A stretch of DNA of 19,044 nucleotides from an uncultured beta proteobacterium (GTDB lineage Bacteria > Pseudomonadota > Gammaproteobacteria > Burkholderiales > SG8-39): the NCBI GenBank assembly GCA_903868285.1, contig CAIPUP010000417.1, positions 1-19,044 on the forward strand, read 5' to 3'. How positions within the stretch are numbered: position 1 is the stretch's first letter; every line of letters begins with the position of its first letter. Positions 1 to 7,174 of the stretch are shown in pieces. A model generated the notes under the pieces. The model worked only from the letters and a program-made list of their open reading frames with translations, made no database searches and was not told where the DNA came from. The position numbers and the translations under genes are program-made.

Positions 1-75
1 CGCTGCCAGCAGCACACCGACCAGCGGGCCGACCAGCCGGGGTTGAAAACAGTGGGTGTTGTTGTGCTTAGTCAT
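1..75 (-). CDS. 5' end of a secreted protein, possibly a Bug-type TTT receptor (partial)
   Basis: Only the first 25 codons lie in the window; the gene runs off the left edge. The start ATG at 75-73 is preceded by a strong GGAGGA ribosome-binding site. The peptide begins MTKHNNTHCF and continues into a hydrophobic stretch (LVGPLVGVLLAA), as expected for the start of a Sec signal peptide. The leader sequence just before the ATG (CTTGGAGGAG) is nearly the same as that before the Bug gene starting at 5074, and Bug genes end most operons here, so a Bug receptor is the best guess. It would be the third gene of a minus-strand unit after the dienelactone hydrolase and crotonase genes, 80 bp below the latter. 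Another exported protein is equally possible from so little sequence. Confidence 0.45.
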   Translation of the reverse strand, partial: MTKHNNTHCFQPRLVGPLVGVLLAA

Positions 76-155
76 GCGTCCTCCTCCAAGAGAGCGTTGC
101 TGTCGTTCAAGCTTGCTGTTGTACTGCGGTAGTGCGGGGTTGTGGTTGCCGATGT

Positions 156-935
156 TCAGCGACCTTGAAAATTCGGCGTGCGTTTTTCCATGAACGCCGC
201 CTTGCCTTCGCGATGGTCATCGCTTTGCATGCAGGCAGCGATAGCGGCCTTCACCGCTGCCATGTCGCGCTCGGCCGCCGGTTGCAGCCAGGCGCGGGTG
301 GAGCGCTTCATCGCCAGCAGCGACAGCGGCGCATTCTCGGCCATCTGGGTGAGATAGGCGCGGCTGGCGGCGGCGAACTCCGCCAGTGGCAGCACCTGTT
401 GCACAAAGCCCAGACGCAGTGCCTCGGCGGCATTGAAGCGGCGCGCCGAGAGAAAAATATCGCTGGCATTGGCCGGTCCGATGAGATCGATCACCCGCCC
501 CAGACCCTCGAAGCTGTAGCCGATCCCCAGGCGCGCTGCCGGCATGCGAAACACCGCGTTGTCGGCACACAGCCGGATGTCGCAAGCGGCCGCCAGACCC
601 AGGCCGCCGCCCATGCAAAAGCCGCGAATGGTGGCGACGGTCGGCTTGCTGCAGGCCAGTGGCAACAGATAGGGAGCGTTGGACGGGGCGCTGATGGTCG
701 CAGCGCGCTCCGTTGCAGCGCGCTGGCCAAAGCGGCCGATGTCGGCACCGGAGACAAAGGCCTGTTCGCCCTCGCCGGTGAGTTCGATTACCCGCACCGA
801 TGGGTCGCGTTCGGCGGCGCTGAAGGCCTCGCCCAGCGCCTGCCACATCTCCGGCGTGATGGCATTGTGCTTGGACGGGTTGGAAACGGTGATGGTGGCA
901 ATGGCGCCATCGGTGTGTTGCAGTATGTTTGCCAT
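156..935 (-). CDS. Enoyl-CoA hydratase/isomerase (crotonase) family protein lacking both classical catalytic glutamates
   Basis: The 259-residue protein has normal crotonase length and layout. The CoA/oxyanion-hole segments are visible as SGADIGRF (residues 62-69) and GFCMGGGLGLA (105-115), and the C-terminus (REGKAAFMEKR) is the standard crotonase tail. In rat mitochondrial enoyl-CoA hydratase the two acid/base glutamates lie in GGGCEL and QPEI. Here the same places read GGGLGL (Gly113) and MPAA (Ala133), so both are absent. Hydration of a double bond by the usual mechanism is therefore doubtful; isomerase, thioesterase, hydrolase or decarboxylase activity is possible, as the crotonase fold supports many reactions. 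The gene lies 59 bp downstream of the dienelactone hydrolase gene on the same strand, with an AT-rich promoter-like stretch between them. Family assignment is firm; the substrate is unknown. Confidence 0.9.
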   Translation of the reverse strand: MANILQHTDGAIATITVSNPSKHNAITPEMWQALGEAFSAAERDPSVRVIELTGEGEQAFVSGADIGRFGQRAATERAATISAPSNAPYLLPLACSKPTVATIRGFCMGGGLGLAAACDIRLCADNAVFRMPAARLGIGYSFEGLGRVIDLIGPANASDIFLSARRFNAAEALRLGFVQQVLPLAEFAAASRAYLTQMAENAPLSLLAMKRSTRAWLQPAAERDMAAVKAAIAACMQSDDHREGKAAFMEKRTPNFQGR

Positions 936-964
936 AGCTCGGCTAAAATTATCGTAAGTACTTG

Positions 965-970
965 ATTATA
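965..970 (-). promoter_or_regulatory. Possible -10 element (TATAAT) ahead of the crotonase gene
   Basis: The 59-bp gap between the hydrolase and crotonase genes is strikingly AT-rich in a GC-rich setting. On the minus strand it holds a perfect TATAAT, 29 bases before the crotonase ATG. Next to it is an A/T palindrome at 971-986 (AAGAAAA, AA, TTTTCTT). No good -35 hexamer is seen 17 bp upstream, so an activator might be needed. It suggests the crotonase gene can be transcribed apart from the hydrolase gene. Confidence 0.35.
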
Positions 971-994
971 AAGAAAAAATTTTCTTCGTCGCGG

Positions 995-1756
995 TCAGGC
1001 CAGTTGGGCCCGCAGGAAGGCCAGCGCACGCTCGCCAGCCAGCGCCGAGGCCGCCGCGTCATGGCGCGTGCTGGGGCCGTCAAAGCCGTGCCCGGATGGG
1101 TATTCGAAGGCAGGCAGTCCTGGCCGCTGGGCCAGCAAGGCACGCACGCCATCGATCGGGATCAGCGTGTCGTGTTGACCGAAGTGCAACTGGATCGGGC
1201 AGCGCGGCTGGCAGTCAGTGAGCGAGAGGATGTCGCTCGGGTAATAGGCCACGGCGGCGTCGAAGGCCAGGCGCGCTGCCGACAGCCACACCACCGAGCC
1301 ACCAACACAAAAACCGAGGATGCCGACTTTCTTGACCTCGCCCTCCTGCCGCAGCCAGTTGGCCGCAGCGGCTACATCCTGCAGCACGCTGTCCCAGGCC
1401 AGCCCGCCACGCAGCGCGCGGGCAGCCGCCATGCGCTCCGGATACTGCTCGACATCATCGAAGCCGGCGCCGGTTTGCTGGCGGTCATACAGCGCCGGCA
1501 CCAGGGTGAGAAATCCCGCCCCGGCCCAGCGCTCGCAGACGCTACGGGCATAGCGGCTCATGCCAAAGGCATCGTGCGTGATGACCAGCCCGCCCAGCGG
1601 TGCATCGGCATGTGCGCCACCGGGGCGTCCCAGCAGGCCGCTCAGGCGGTGGCCGTCCTCGGCCTGCAACGTCAGGCTGCTCAGCGTCGGGGTGCTCAGC
1701 GTAACTTCTGCGTTGGAATGTGTGGTGCCCGATGCAGGGCTGTGGGAATCAGTCAT
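995..1756 (-). CDS. Dienelactone hydrolase family protein
   Basis: This 253-residue alpha/beta hydrolase has the complete dienelactone hydrolase signature: nucleophile Cys150 in GFCVGGS, Asp196 in FGQHDTLIP and His223 in SGHGFD. The position of Glu36 in the classical enzyme is taken by Asp62 (THDAFGM). Family members hydrolyse dienelactones from chloroaromatic or protoanemonin breakdown, or other carboxylic esters; they are cytoplasmic. The start at 1756 (MTDSHSPAS) was chosen because the longer frame upstream (to 1837) reads as low-complexity Ser/His sequence and runs into the promoter region of the divergent CoA-transferase gene; no clear Shine-Dalgarno supports either start. The first 35 residues contain an imperfect 15-bp duplication (TLSTPTLSS). 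It is the first gene of a minus-strand unit with the crotonase gene. The exact substrate cannot be told. Confidence 0.9.
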   Translation of the reverse strand: MTDSHSPASGTTHSNAEVTLSTPTLSSLTLQAEDGHRLSGLLGRPGGAHADAPLGGLVITHDAFGMSRYARSVCERWAGAGFLTLVPALYDRQQTGAGFDDVEQYPERMAAARALRGGLAWDSVLQDVAAAANWLRQEGEVKKVGILGFCVGGSVVWLSAARLAFDAAVAYYPSDILSLTDCQPRCPIQLHFGQHDTLIPIDGVRALLAQRPGLPAFEYPSGHGFDGPSTRHDAAASALAGERALAFLRAQLA

Positions 1757-1809
1757 GAGGGTAGGGCAGTGCAAATGGATGGATGTGTGGGCTCGTGCGT
1801 GCGGCGAGG

Positions 1810-1826
1810 GGCTGCACAGGGCAGCC
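1810..1826. promoter_or_regulatory. Inverted repeat in the divergent CoA-transferase/hydrolase intergenic region
   Basis: The 183-bp region between the divergent starts at 1756 and 1940 holds a perfect dyad, GGCTGC, 5-bp spacer ACAGG, GCAGCC. It directly abuts a CATAAT hexamer (1826-1831) that could be a -10 for the plus-strand CoA-transferase gene. The placement fits a repressor or activator site, but dyads of this size also arise by chance in GC-rich DNA. No regulator gene is nearby. Confidence 0.25.
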
Positions 1827-1939
1827 ATAATGCGCACCGTGACGACGCGCGTGGCGCGACGTCCTTTTCAGCGCAGGCCGCATCATGACCGAATTTGCAT
1901 GGCCTGCGCCGCGTGCAATCGATGAATGAGGAAGTGACT

Positions 1940-3163
1940 ATGGCAACGACCGACAGCAATGCAGCGCATGGCACACCCCATGGCACACCCCACGGCGGTC
2001 CGCTGAGCGGCCTGCGCGTGCTCGATCTGACCCGGGTGCGCTCCGGTCCGACCTGTGTGCGCCAGCTGGGCGACTGGGGTGCCGATGTGATCAAGGTCGA
2101 GGCGCGCGAGGCCAGTGGTGAATCGCAGGATTTTTCCGCCCGGCATGATCCCGACTTCCAGAACCTGCATCGCAACAAGCGCGCCATTGCACTCGATCTC
2201 AAGCAGCCTGCGGGCATGCAGGTGTTTCATCGCCTGGTGGCCGATGCCGACATCGTGGTGGAGAACTTCCGCCCGGATGTGAAGCATCGTCTGGGCATTG
2301 ATTACGCCACCCTCTCGGCCGACAACCCGCGCCTGATCTACGCCAGCATTTCCGGCTTTGGCGAGGATGGTCCCTATGCCGACCGACCCGGGGTCGATCA
2401 GGTGGCGCAGGGCATGGCCGGACTGATGTCGGTCACTGGCGAGGCCGGGCGTGGCCCGATGCGGGTGGGTATTGCGCTGGCTGACCTGTCGGCCGGTCTG
2501 TTTGCCGCCATGGGCATCCTCACCGCGCTGTATGAACGCGAACGCTCTGGCCGTGGCCAGTGGGTGCAGACCTCGCTGCTGGCGGCGCAGCTGTTCATGC
2601 TTGATTTCCAGGGTGCGCGCTGGCTGATGCAGGGCGAGGTACCGCAGCAGTCGGGCAACAACCATCCCACCGGCGTGCCGACGGGTAGTTTTCGCACCCG
2701 CGATGGCTGGGCCAACATCGCGCCAACGCCGCCGATGTGGGCGCGCTTTTGCAAGGCCATCGGCCACCCGGAATGGATCGCGCATGCCGACTACGCCACC
2801 CCGGCGCTGCGTCGCAAGCATCGTGATGCGCTCAATGCGCTGATCGAGGCGGTCACCAGCGCCATGGAGTCCGCCACGCTGATCGAGAAGATGAACGCCG
2901 CCGGCGTGCCGTGCGGACCGATCAACAACATTGCCCAGGCCTTCGATGATCCGCAGGTCAAGCATCTGGGGATCGCGCAGACGGTGCAATCGGCGGAGCT
3001 GGGTCAGATCAGCCTGATTGGCCAGCCCTTCAGTCTCAGCCGCACGCCGAGTGCCTTGCATAGCGCAGCGCCGGAATACGCCGAGCATGCCCAGGCCATC
3101 CTGCAGCAGCTGGGCTATGACGCGAGTGAGATCGACGCGCTGCGCGCGGCCGGGGTGATCTAG
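1940..3163 (+). CDS. CaiB/BaiF (class III) CoA-transferase family protein
   Basis: The 407-residue protein matches family III CoA-transferases in length and order. It has N-terminal GLRVLDLTRVRSGP, then ADVIKVE and the nucleotide/CoA-binding stretch NKRAIALDLK, and VVENFRP further on. The expected catalytic Asp is Asp182 in ALADLSAG; it forms the acyl-aspartyl anhydride in this family. C-terminal features include AAGVPCGPINN. Such enzymes move CoA between carboxylic acids (formyl/oxalyl, carnitine, succinyl/itaconyl types), so this one probably activates an organic acid for breakdown. The start at 1940 was chosen because GAGGA sits seven bases upstream; an in-frame ATG at 1922 lacks this. The N-terminus has a HGTPHGTPHG repeat from a 12-bp tandem duplication. 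It stands alone, divergent from the hydrolase gene and convergent with the SDR gene 34 bp away. Its acyl substrate is unknown. Confidence 0.93.
   Translation: MATTDSNAAHGTPHGTPHGGPLSGLRVLDLTRVRSGPTCVRQLGDWGADVIKVEAREASGESQDFSARHDPDFQNLHRNKRAIALDLKQPAGMQVFHRLVADADIVVENFRPDVKHRLGIDYATLSADNPRLIYASISGFGEDGPYADRPGVDQVAQGMAGLMSVTGEAGRGPMRVGIALADLSAGLFAAMGILTALYERERSGRGQWVQTSLLAAQLFMLDFQGARWLMQGEVPQQSGNNHPTGVPTGSFRTRDGWANIAPTPPMWARFCKAIGHPEWIAHADYATPALRRKHRDALNALIEAVTSAMESATLIEKMNAAGVPCGPINNIAQAFDDPQVKHLGIAQTVQSAELGQISLIGQPFSLSRTPSALHSAAPEYAEHAQAILQQLGYDASEIDALRAAGVI
1967..1996 (+). repeat. 12-bp tandem repeat (2.5 copies) in the CoA-transferase N-terminus
   Basis: CATGGCACACCC occurs twice in a row and is followed by a half copy, CACGGC. 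It adds four residues (HGTP) per unit in front of the conserved fold, so copy-number change would be tolerated in frame. Confidence 0.85.
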
Positions 3164-3197
3164 TCGCGCCGGGGTCTCGGTGCGCCTGGCCCCTGGA

Positions 3198-3980
3198 TCA
3201 AGGCATGGGCCCGCGTGCCACCAGGCCGCCGTCGACGGTGACGCAGACGCCGCTGGTATACGAGGACAGATCCGACGCCAGGAACACCACGCTGGCGGCG
3301 ATCTCCTCGGCCCGGGCCGGTCGGCCCAGCGGCATGTTCTTGAGGATTTCCTGCCAGCGGCTCTCGTCGCCGAGGCGCTTTTTGGCACGCAGCTTGGCCA
3401 GGTACACCAGCCGCTCTGATTCCACCGGGCCGGGATTGACGCCCAGTACCCGCACGCCCAGATCGGCACTGGTGGAGCCCAGTGCCTTGGTGAAAGCGAT
3501 GAGCGAGGCATTGCCGGCACAACCCGCGATATAGGCCGGATCGAGGCGATCGCCCATGGTGCCGATGATGTTGATGATCACGCCACGGCTGCGCGCACGC
3601 ATCATGGCGAAGTAGTCGCGGGTGAGGTTGATATAGCCGAACACCTTGAGATCCCAGCCGGCACGCCAGCGTGCGTCATCCACTTCATCGAGATTGCCGG
3701 CCGGTATGCCACCGGCGTTGTTAATCAGGATGTCGGGCGAGGGGCAGGCCGCCAGCAATGCAGCGCGCTGCTCGGGCAGCGACAGGTCGCCGGCATGCAC
3801 CTGCACCGTCACCGCATGGCGTTGGCGCAGGCTGGCAGCGGCCTGTTGCAAGCCGTCCATGCCGCGTGCCACCAGCACCAGATTGCAGCCTTCGGCGGCG
3901 AAGTGTTCGGCCACCGACAGGCCTATGCCTTTGGAGCCGCCGGTGATGAGGGCGGTACGTCCTTTGAGTCTGAGATCCAT
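3198..3980 (-). CDS. Short-chain dehydrogenase/reductase (SDR) family protein without the canonical active-site residues
   Basis: The 260-residue protein has the Rossmann features of classical SDRs: TGGSKGIG (13-20) for NAD(P) binding, GDL (64-66), NNAG (87-90) and the PGPV loop (183-186). The active site is unusual. Where classical members have Ser...Tyr-x-x-x-Lys, this reads IIGTMG and then GCAGNASLIAFTKAL. By alignment of the following helix, Tyr is Gly153 and Lys is Asn157, and the upstream Ser position is Gly140. The cofactor fold may thus be kept with altered chemistry, or the protein may be a divergent SDR subgroup. It lies 41 bp downstream of the Bug gene (4022-5074) and is probably co-transcribed with it. 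The start at 3980 has only a weak AAGG site. Fold assignment is firm; activity as a dehydrogenase is not assured. Confidence 0.9.
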   Translation of the reverse strand: MDLRLKGRTALITGGSKGIGLSVAEHFAAEGCNLVLVARGMDGLQQAAASLRQRHAVTVQVHAGDLSLPEQRAALLAACPSPDILINNAGGIPAGNLDEVDDARWRAGWDLKVFGYINLTRDYFAMMRARSRGVIINIIGTMGDRLDPAYIAGCAGNASLIAFTKALGSTSADLGVRVLGVNPGPVESERLVYLAKLRAKKRLGDESRWQEILKNMPLGRPARAEEIAASVVFLASDLSSYTSGVCVTVDGGLVARGPMP

Positions 3981-4021
3981 GTTCTGCCTTGCGTTCTGCT
4001 TGAAACGGGTCTGCTTAAAAT

Positions 4022-5074
4022 TTAATTCGCGGCTCGAAAGCGCAGCCCGCGGATGGCTTTTTCCCAGCGCTCGGCGTCGGCCTTCACCAGCGCGTTGAAA
4101 TCGTTGCCACTCATTTCACGCGGGATCAGATCCATGCCACGCATGCGTTCCTGCATGGCCGGCCTGCGCAGGATTTGCGCCAGCACATCATGCAGCCGGT
4201 TGGTGAGGGCGGCATTCATGCCAGCCGGGCCGAATACCCCGAACCAGCCTTCGAAACTCAGTGCGCCATAGCCCGATTCGGTGAAGGTCGGCACCTCGGG
4301 CGCGGCGGGTGAGCGGGCATTGCTGGAGATGGCAATGATGCGCAGCTTGCCGGCACGCGCCTGTGTCAGCAGGGTGCCCAGCGGCTGCAGCGTGGCACTG
4401 ATGTGTCCGGCCACCACATCCGACACCGCTGGGCCGGCGCCCTTGTACGGGACATGCGTCATGTCAGCGCCCATGGCCTGCGCCAGCAATGCACCCAGCA
4501 GATGGGTCGAGCCACCTTCGCCGGCCGACCCATAGCTCGCGCCGCTGCCACTGTTGCCACGGCCCTTGGCCCAGGTGGCGAATTCAGCCAGATTCTTGGC
4601 CGGTACATTGGCGGCGACGCCGACCGCCATGGCCCAGGTGCCGGTGTGGGCGATGGCAGTGAAGTCGCTCACCGGGTTGTAGGGCGCAGTGGCCAGGGTG
4701 TAAGGACGAATCACCAGAATGGCATCCGGGCACAGCATCAGCACGCTGCCATCGGCCGGTGCCGACTTGAGCAGTTCGGCCGCGATCTGACCACCGGCCC
4801 CGGGACGGTTCTCCACCACCACCGGGCGCTCCAGTGCCTCGCTCATGGGCTCGGCCAGCAGCCGTGCCAGCACATCGATGTTGCCGCCCGGTGGAAAGCC
4901 CGACAGCAGTCGTACTGGCGTGCGGCTTTGCGAAAACACCGGCTGCGACAGCAGGCTGGCGGCGCACAGCAGCAGTGCCGCGCCAAGCCACGATGCGCCA
5001 AGCCACGACATACGTGTTGCCTTGATTGGTGATTGCTGTGCTTGATGATGTTGCGGATTCGACTGCGCTTTCAT
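4022..5074 (-). CDS. Bug-family TTT transporter periplasmic substrate-binding protein
   Basis: This is a 350-residue Bug receptor. A Sec signal peptide (hydrophobic core about residues 26-44, likely cleavage near VFSQS) precedes the mature N-terminus RTPVRLLSGF. The ligand loop PPGGNID (61-67), VVVENRPGAGG and the second conserved motif HVPYKGAGPA are all present. Bug proteins bind carboxylates or related small molecules in the periplasm and pass them to TctA/TctB-type membrane proteins; none are encoded here. The start at 5074 was chosen for its strong GGAGGAG site. An internal start at 5011 with AAGG upstream would give a shorter signal peptide, since the first 20 residues are hydrophilic and rich in Gln and His. 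SWLGASWLGA comes from a 15-bp tandem duplication. It is the first gene of a unit with the SDR gene; its ligand is unknown. Confidence 0.93.
   Translation of the reverse strand: MKAQSNPQHHQAQQSPIKATRMSWLGASWLGAALLLCAASLLSQPVFSQSRTPVRLLSGFPPGGNIDVLARLLAEPMSEALERPVVVENRPGAGGQIAAELLKSAPADGSVLMLCPDAILVIRPYTLATAPYNPVSDFTAIAHTGTWAMAVGVAANVPAKNLAEFATWAKGRGNSGSGASYGSAGEGGSTHLLGALLAQAMGADMTHVPYKGAGPAVSDVVAGHISATLQPLGTLLTQARAGKLRIIAISSNARSPAAPEVPTFTESGYGALSFEGWFGVFGPAGMNAALTNRLHDVLAQILRRPAMQERMRGMDLIPREMSGNDFNALVKADAERWEKAIRGLRFRAAN
4980..5009 (-). repeat. 15-bp tandem duplication in a signal peptide
   Basis: GCGCCAAGCCACGAT is directly followed by a second copy differing only in the last base. On the coding (minus) strand it yields SWLGA twice, lengthening the start of the signal peptide of the Bug protein. 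Confidence 0.85.
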
Positions 5075-5118
5075 GCCTGCTCCTCCAAGAGTCGGGCGGC
5101 GTTGTCGCATGGGCGGCG

Positions 5119-5159
5119 ATGACGCGTCAAGCCTTTTATGGGCTGCTGCGGTGCGTCAT
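5119..5159. promoter_or_regulatory. Palindromic GCGTCA sites in the divergent Bug/deacetylase-fold intergenic region
   Basis: Between the divergent starts at 5074 and 5218 lies a perfect 10-bp palindrome TGACGCGTCA (5120-5129). A further GCGTCAT (5153-5159) pairs with ATGACGC (5119-5125). Repeated half-sites between divergent genes suggest a shared operator. A CATAAT hexamer (5171-5176) downstream could be a -10 for the plus-strand unit, but no good -35 is seen. Confidence 0.25.
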
Positions 5160-5217
5160 GGGTGCTCATGCATAATCCGCCGCTTTGCCCGACCTTGTTT
5201 CACTTAGGAGTTTCACG

Positions 5218-6117
5218 ATGTCCTCGTATCCCGTTACCGGTCCGCTGCCGTCGGTCACCTTGCCGCCCGATAGCACATCGCCCTGGCCGAACCAGGCGCG
5301 TATCGCGGTTGTGTTGACCTTTCTGGTCGAGAGTTGGTCCGAGGGCAAGGCACCGCCGTATTCGCCCATGACCAGTCCGCCGCGACCGGGCACCACCGAT
5401 CGCGCTGGAATCCAGTGGTCGGAGTACGGTCCGCGTGCCGGCGCCTATCGCTTGATGCGACTGGCCAAGCGTCACGACCTGCCAGCCACCTTCTGCGTCA
5501 ATGCGCGGGTGGCTGAGCTGTTCCCCGAATTGATACGGCAGATCGTCGGTTCAGGCTTTGAACTGGCGGGCCATAACTATGCCCAGGACCAGGTGCTGCC
5601 GGGTCTGTCCGAGAGCGAAGAGCGCGCGCTGATTCAGCACAGTCTGGAGATTCTCACCAAGGTGTCGGGGCAGCGTCCTTGTGGCTGGCTCAGTTCCACC
5701 ATCGCCACCACCGACAACACCGCCGATCTCCTGGCCGAACAGAAATTGCTGTGGCATGGCGACTACAACTATCTGGATCAGCCCTGCCGTGTGCCGACCC
5801 GTCACGGCAAGATCGTCGCCATTCCGCATAGCGACTACGCCGATAACCGGGTGCTGCGTGGCTCGCCGCGCGATTTCCTGCAGTGCTACACCGACATGTT
5901 CGATTTTCTCTATTCGCAGGAGCCGGGCTCGTTCATCAACATCACGGTGCATGGCCACTTTGGCGGACGTCCGTTGATCTCGGCCGTGCTCGATCAGCTG
6001 CTGCGCTACATCAAAGGCCATCCCGGCGTATGGATACCACGCCATGATGAACTGGCCGACTGGGTCAATGCCCAGGGGCTGGATGAAGTGGCGTATGCGC
6101 AGCGCTTTGCGCTGTAA
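5218..6117 (+). CDS. PuuE-like polysaccharide deacetylase-fold hydrolase
   Basis: The 299-residue protein follows the layout of the NodB-fold subgroup that includes PuuE-type allantoinases: ARIAVVLTFLVESW (27-40), SEYGPRAGAYRLM (68-80), FELAGHNYAQDQ (114-125), GWLSS (157-161) and ITVHGHFGGRP (242-252). Glu38, His119, Gln123 and His245/His247 are the likeliest metal or catalytic site residues. Members of this subgroup hydrolyse cyclic or linear amide bonds; polysaccharides are not their only targets. No signal peptide is visible, so it is likely cytoplasmic, which fits hydrolysis of an imported small molecule. The start at 5218 was chosen for TAGGAG seven bases upstream. A Bug gene follows 61 bp later on the same strand, so this enzyme probably acts on that receptor's ligand. 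The precise substrate is unknown. Confidence 0.88.
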   Translation: MSSYPVTGPLPSVTLPPDSTSPWPNQARIAVVLTFLVESWSEGKAPPYSPMTSPPRPGTTDRAGIQWSEYGPRAGAYRLMRLAKRHDLPATFCVNARVAELFPELIRQIVGSGFELAGHNYAQDQVLPGLSESEERALIQHSLEILTKVSGQRPCGWLSSTIATTDNTADLLAEQKLLWHGDYNYLDQPCRVPTRHGKIVAIPHSDYADNRVLRGSPRDFLQCYTDMFDFLYSQEPGSFINITVHGHFGGRPLISAVLDQLLRYIKGHPGVWIPRHDELADWVNAQGLDEVAYAQRFAL

Positions 6118-6163
6118 GCACGCAACACGGATGTTTAATTTCAATTTTCATGTGCTTTGTTCT

Positions 6164-6172
6164 GAGGAGGAG
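6164..6172 (+). promoter_or_regulatory. Strong ribosome-binding site selecting a GTG start
   Basis: GAGGAGGAG lies six bases before GTG at 6179. It decides the start of the second gene of this unit: ATG codons in the same frame further upstream (6131 and earlier) lack a site and would put a long hydrophilic stretch before the signal peptide. Confidence 0.75.
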
Positions 6173-6178
6173 AAGCCA

Positions 6179-7171
6179 GTGAAGCGAGCGATACAGTGGA
6201 GTACGACGGTGGCCCTGGGTGTGCTGTCGATGTTGATGGTGCTATGCGCAACGACGCTGCAGGCGCAGGGATGGCCGAGCAAGCCGATCAGGCTGGTGGT
6301 GCCGTATGCCGCCGGTGGTGCAGCCGATACGGTGGCGCGTGCGCTCAGCCAGCGTCTGAGTGAATCGCTGGGCCAGCCGGTGGTGGTGGATAACCGGGGC
6401 GGTGCCGGTGGTGCGATTGGTACCGACATCACCGCCAAGGCCGCGCCGGATGGCTACACCCTGTTGCTAACCGTTGGTCCGCCGCACAACACCTTTCCGT
6501 TTTTCATGCGCAATCTGCCCTTCGACATTCAGAAGGATTTCACGCCCATCATGATCGTCGGCAGTGCGCCGCAGGCGATTGCGGTGGCTGCTTCGCTGCC
6601 AGTGAACTCGATACGCGAGCTGATCGACTACGGTAAGAAGAATCCCGGCAAGCTGTCCTTCGGCACGTCGGGTGCGGGCAGCTCGCAGCACCTGGGTGGG
6701 GTGATGCTGAACAAGGCCGCTGGCATCGACATGCTGCATGTGCCCTACAAGGGTGGTGGTCCGGCACTGAATGATCTGCTGGGCGGGCAGATCCCGGTGG
6801 GCATCGTCATCCTGTCGAATGTGCTGCCCCAGGCCAAGGCCGGCAAGGTCAAGCTGCTGGCGGTGCTGGAGGCGCAGCGGGCGCGTGCCGCACCCGATAC
6901 ACCCACTGTGGCCGAAGCCGGCGTGGCGGGCTTTGCCGTGCCCGACACCTGGGTCGGCATGGTCGGGCCGGCGCGACTGCCGCCAGCCATCGTGATGGCC
7001 ATGCATGGCGCGCTGGTGAAAGCCTTGCAGGCGAGTGATGTGCGCTCGCGCCTGGAGGCGGCCGGCTTCGAAGTGAAGTCTGGCACGCCGGAGGAATTCG
7101 CCGAGCTGTTGACGCGCAGCTTCGAAACTTACCGTCGCATCACCAGCGAGGCCGGCATCAAGCCGGAGTAA
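6179..7171 (+). CDS. Bug-family TTT transporter periplasmic substrate-binding protein (GTG start)
   Basis: The 330-residue receptor starts at GTG and has a clear signal peptide (MKRAIQWS, hydrophobic core 9-24, cleavage after LQA at residue 29). The mature part begins QGWPSKPIRLVVPY. It has the canonical ligand loop AAGGAAD (Asp50), VVDNRGGAGGAIG and HVPYKGGGPALNDLLGG. Length and motifs are typical of Bug proteins, which use two water-mediated loops and a conserved Asp to bind small acids. It follows the PuuE-like hydrolase gene and should be co-transcribed with it. Its 3' end is separated from the convergent gene by only three bases, so there is no room for a separate terminator. No TctAB partners are present; ligand unknown, though an amide- or imide-containing acid would fit its partner enzyme. 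Confidence 0.93.
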   Translation: MKRAIQWSTTVALGVLSMLMVLCATTLQAQGWPSKPIRLVVPYAAGGAADTVARALSQRLSESLGQPVVVDNRGGAGGAIGTDITAKAAPDGYTLLLTVGPPHNTFPFFMRNLPFDIQKDFTPIMIVGSAPQAIAVAASLPVNSIRELIDYGKKNPGKLSFGTSGAGSSQHLGGVMLNKAAGIDMLHVPYKGGGPALNDLLGGQIPVGIVILSNVLPQAKAGKVKLLAVLEAQRARAAPDTPTVAEAGVAGFAVPDTWVGMVGPARLPPAIVMAMHGALVKALQASDVRSRLEAAGFEVKSGTPEEFAELLTRSFETYRRITSEAGIKPE

Positions 7172-7174
7172 TGC

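Noticed and set aside
1883..3520. Long minus-strand open frame of 545 codons opposite the CoA-transferase gene
   Set aside because: It covers the CoA-transferase and the end of the SDR gene, which have full family motifs; the translation is rich in Arg, His and Gln as expected for an antisense shadow in GC-rich DNA.
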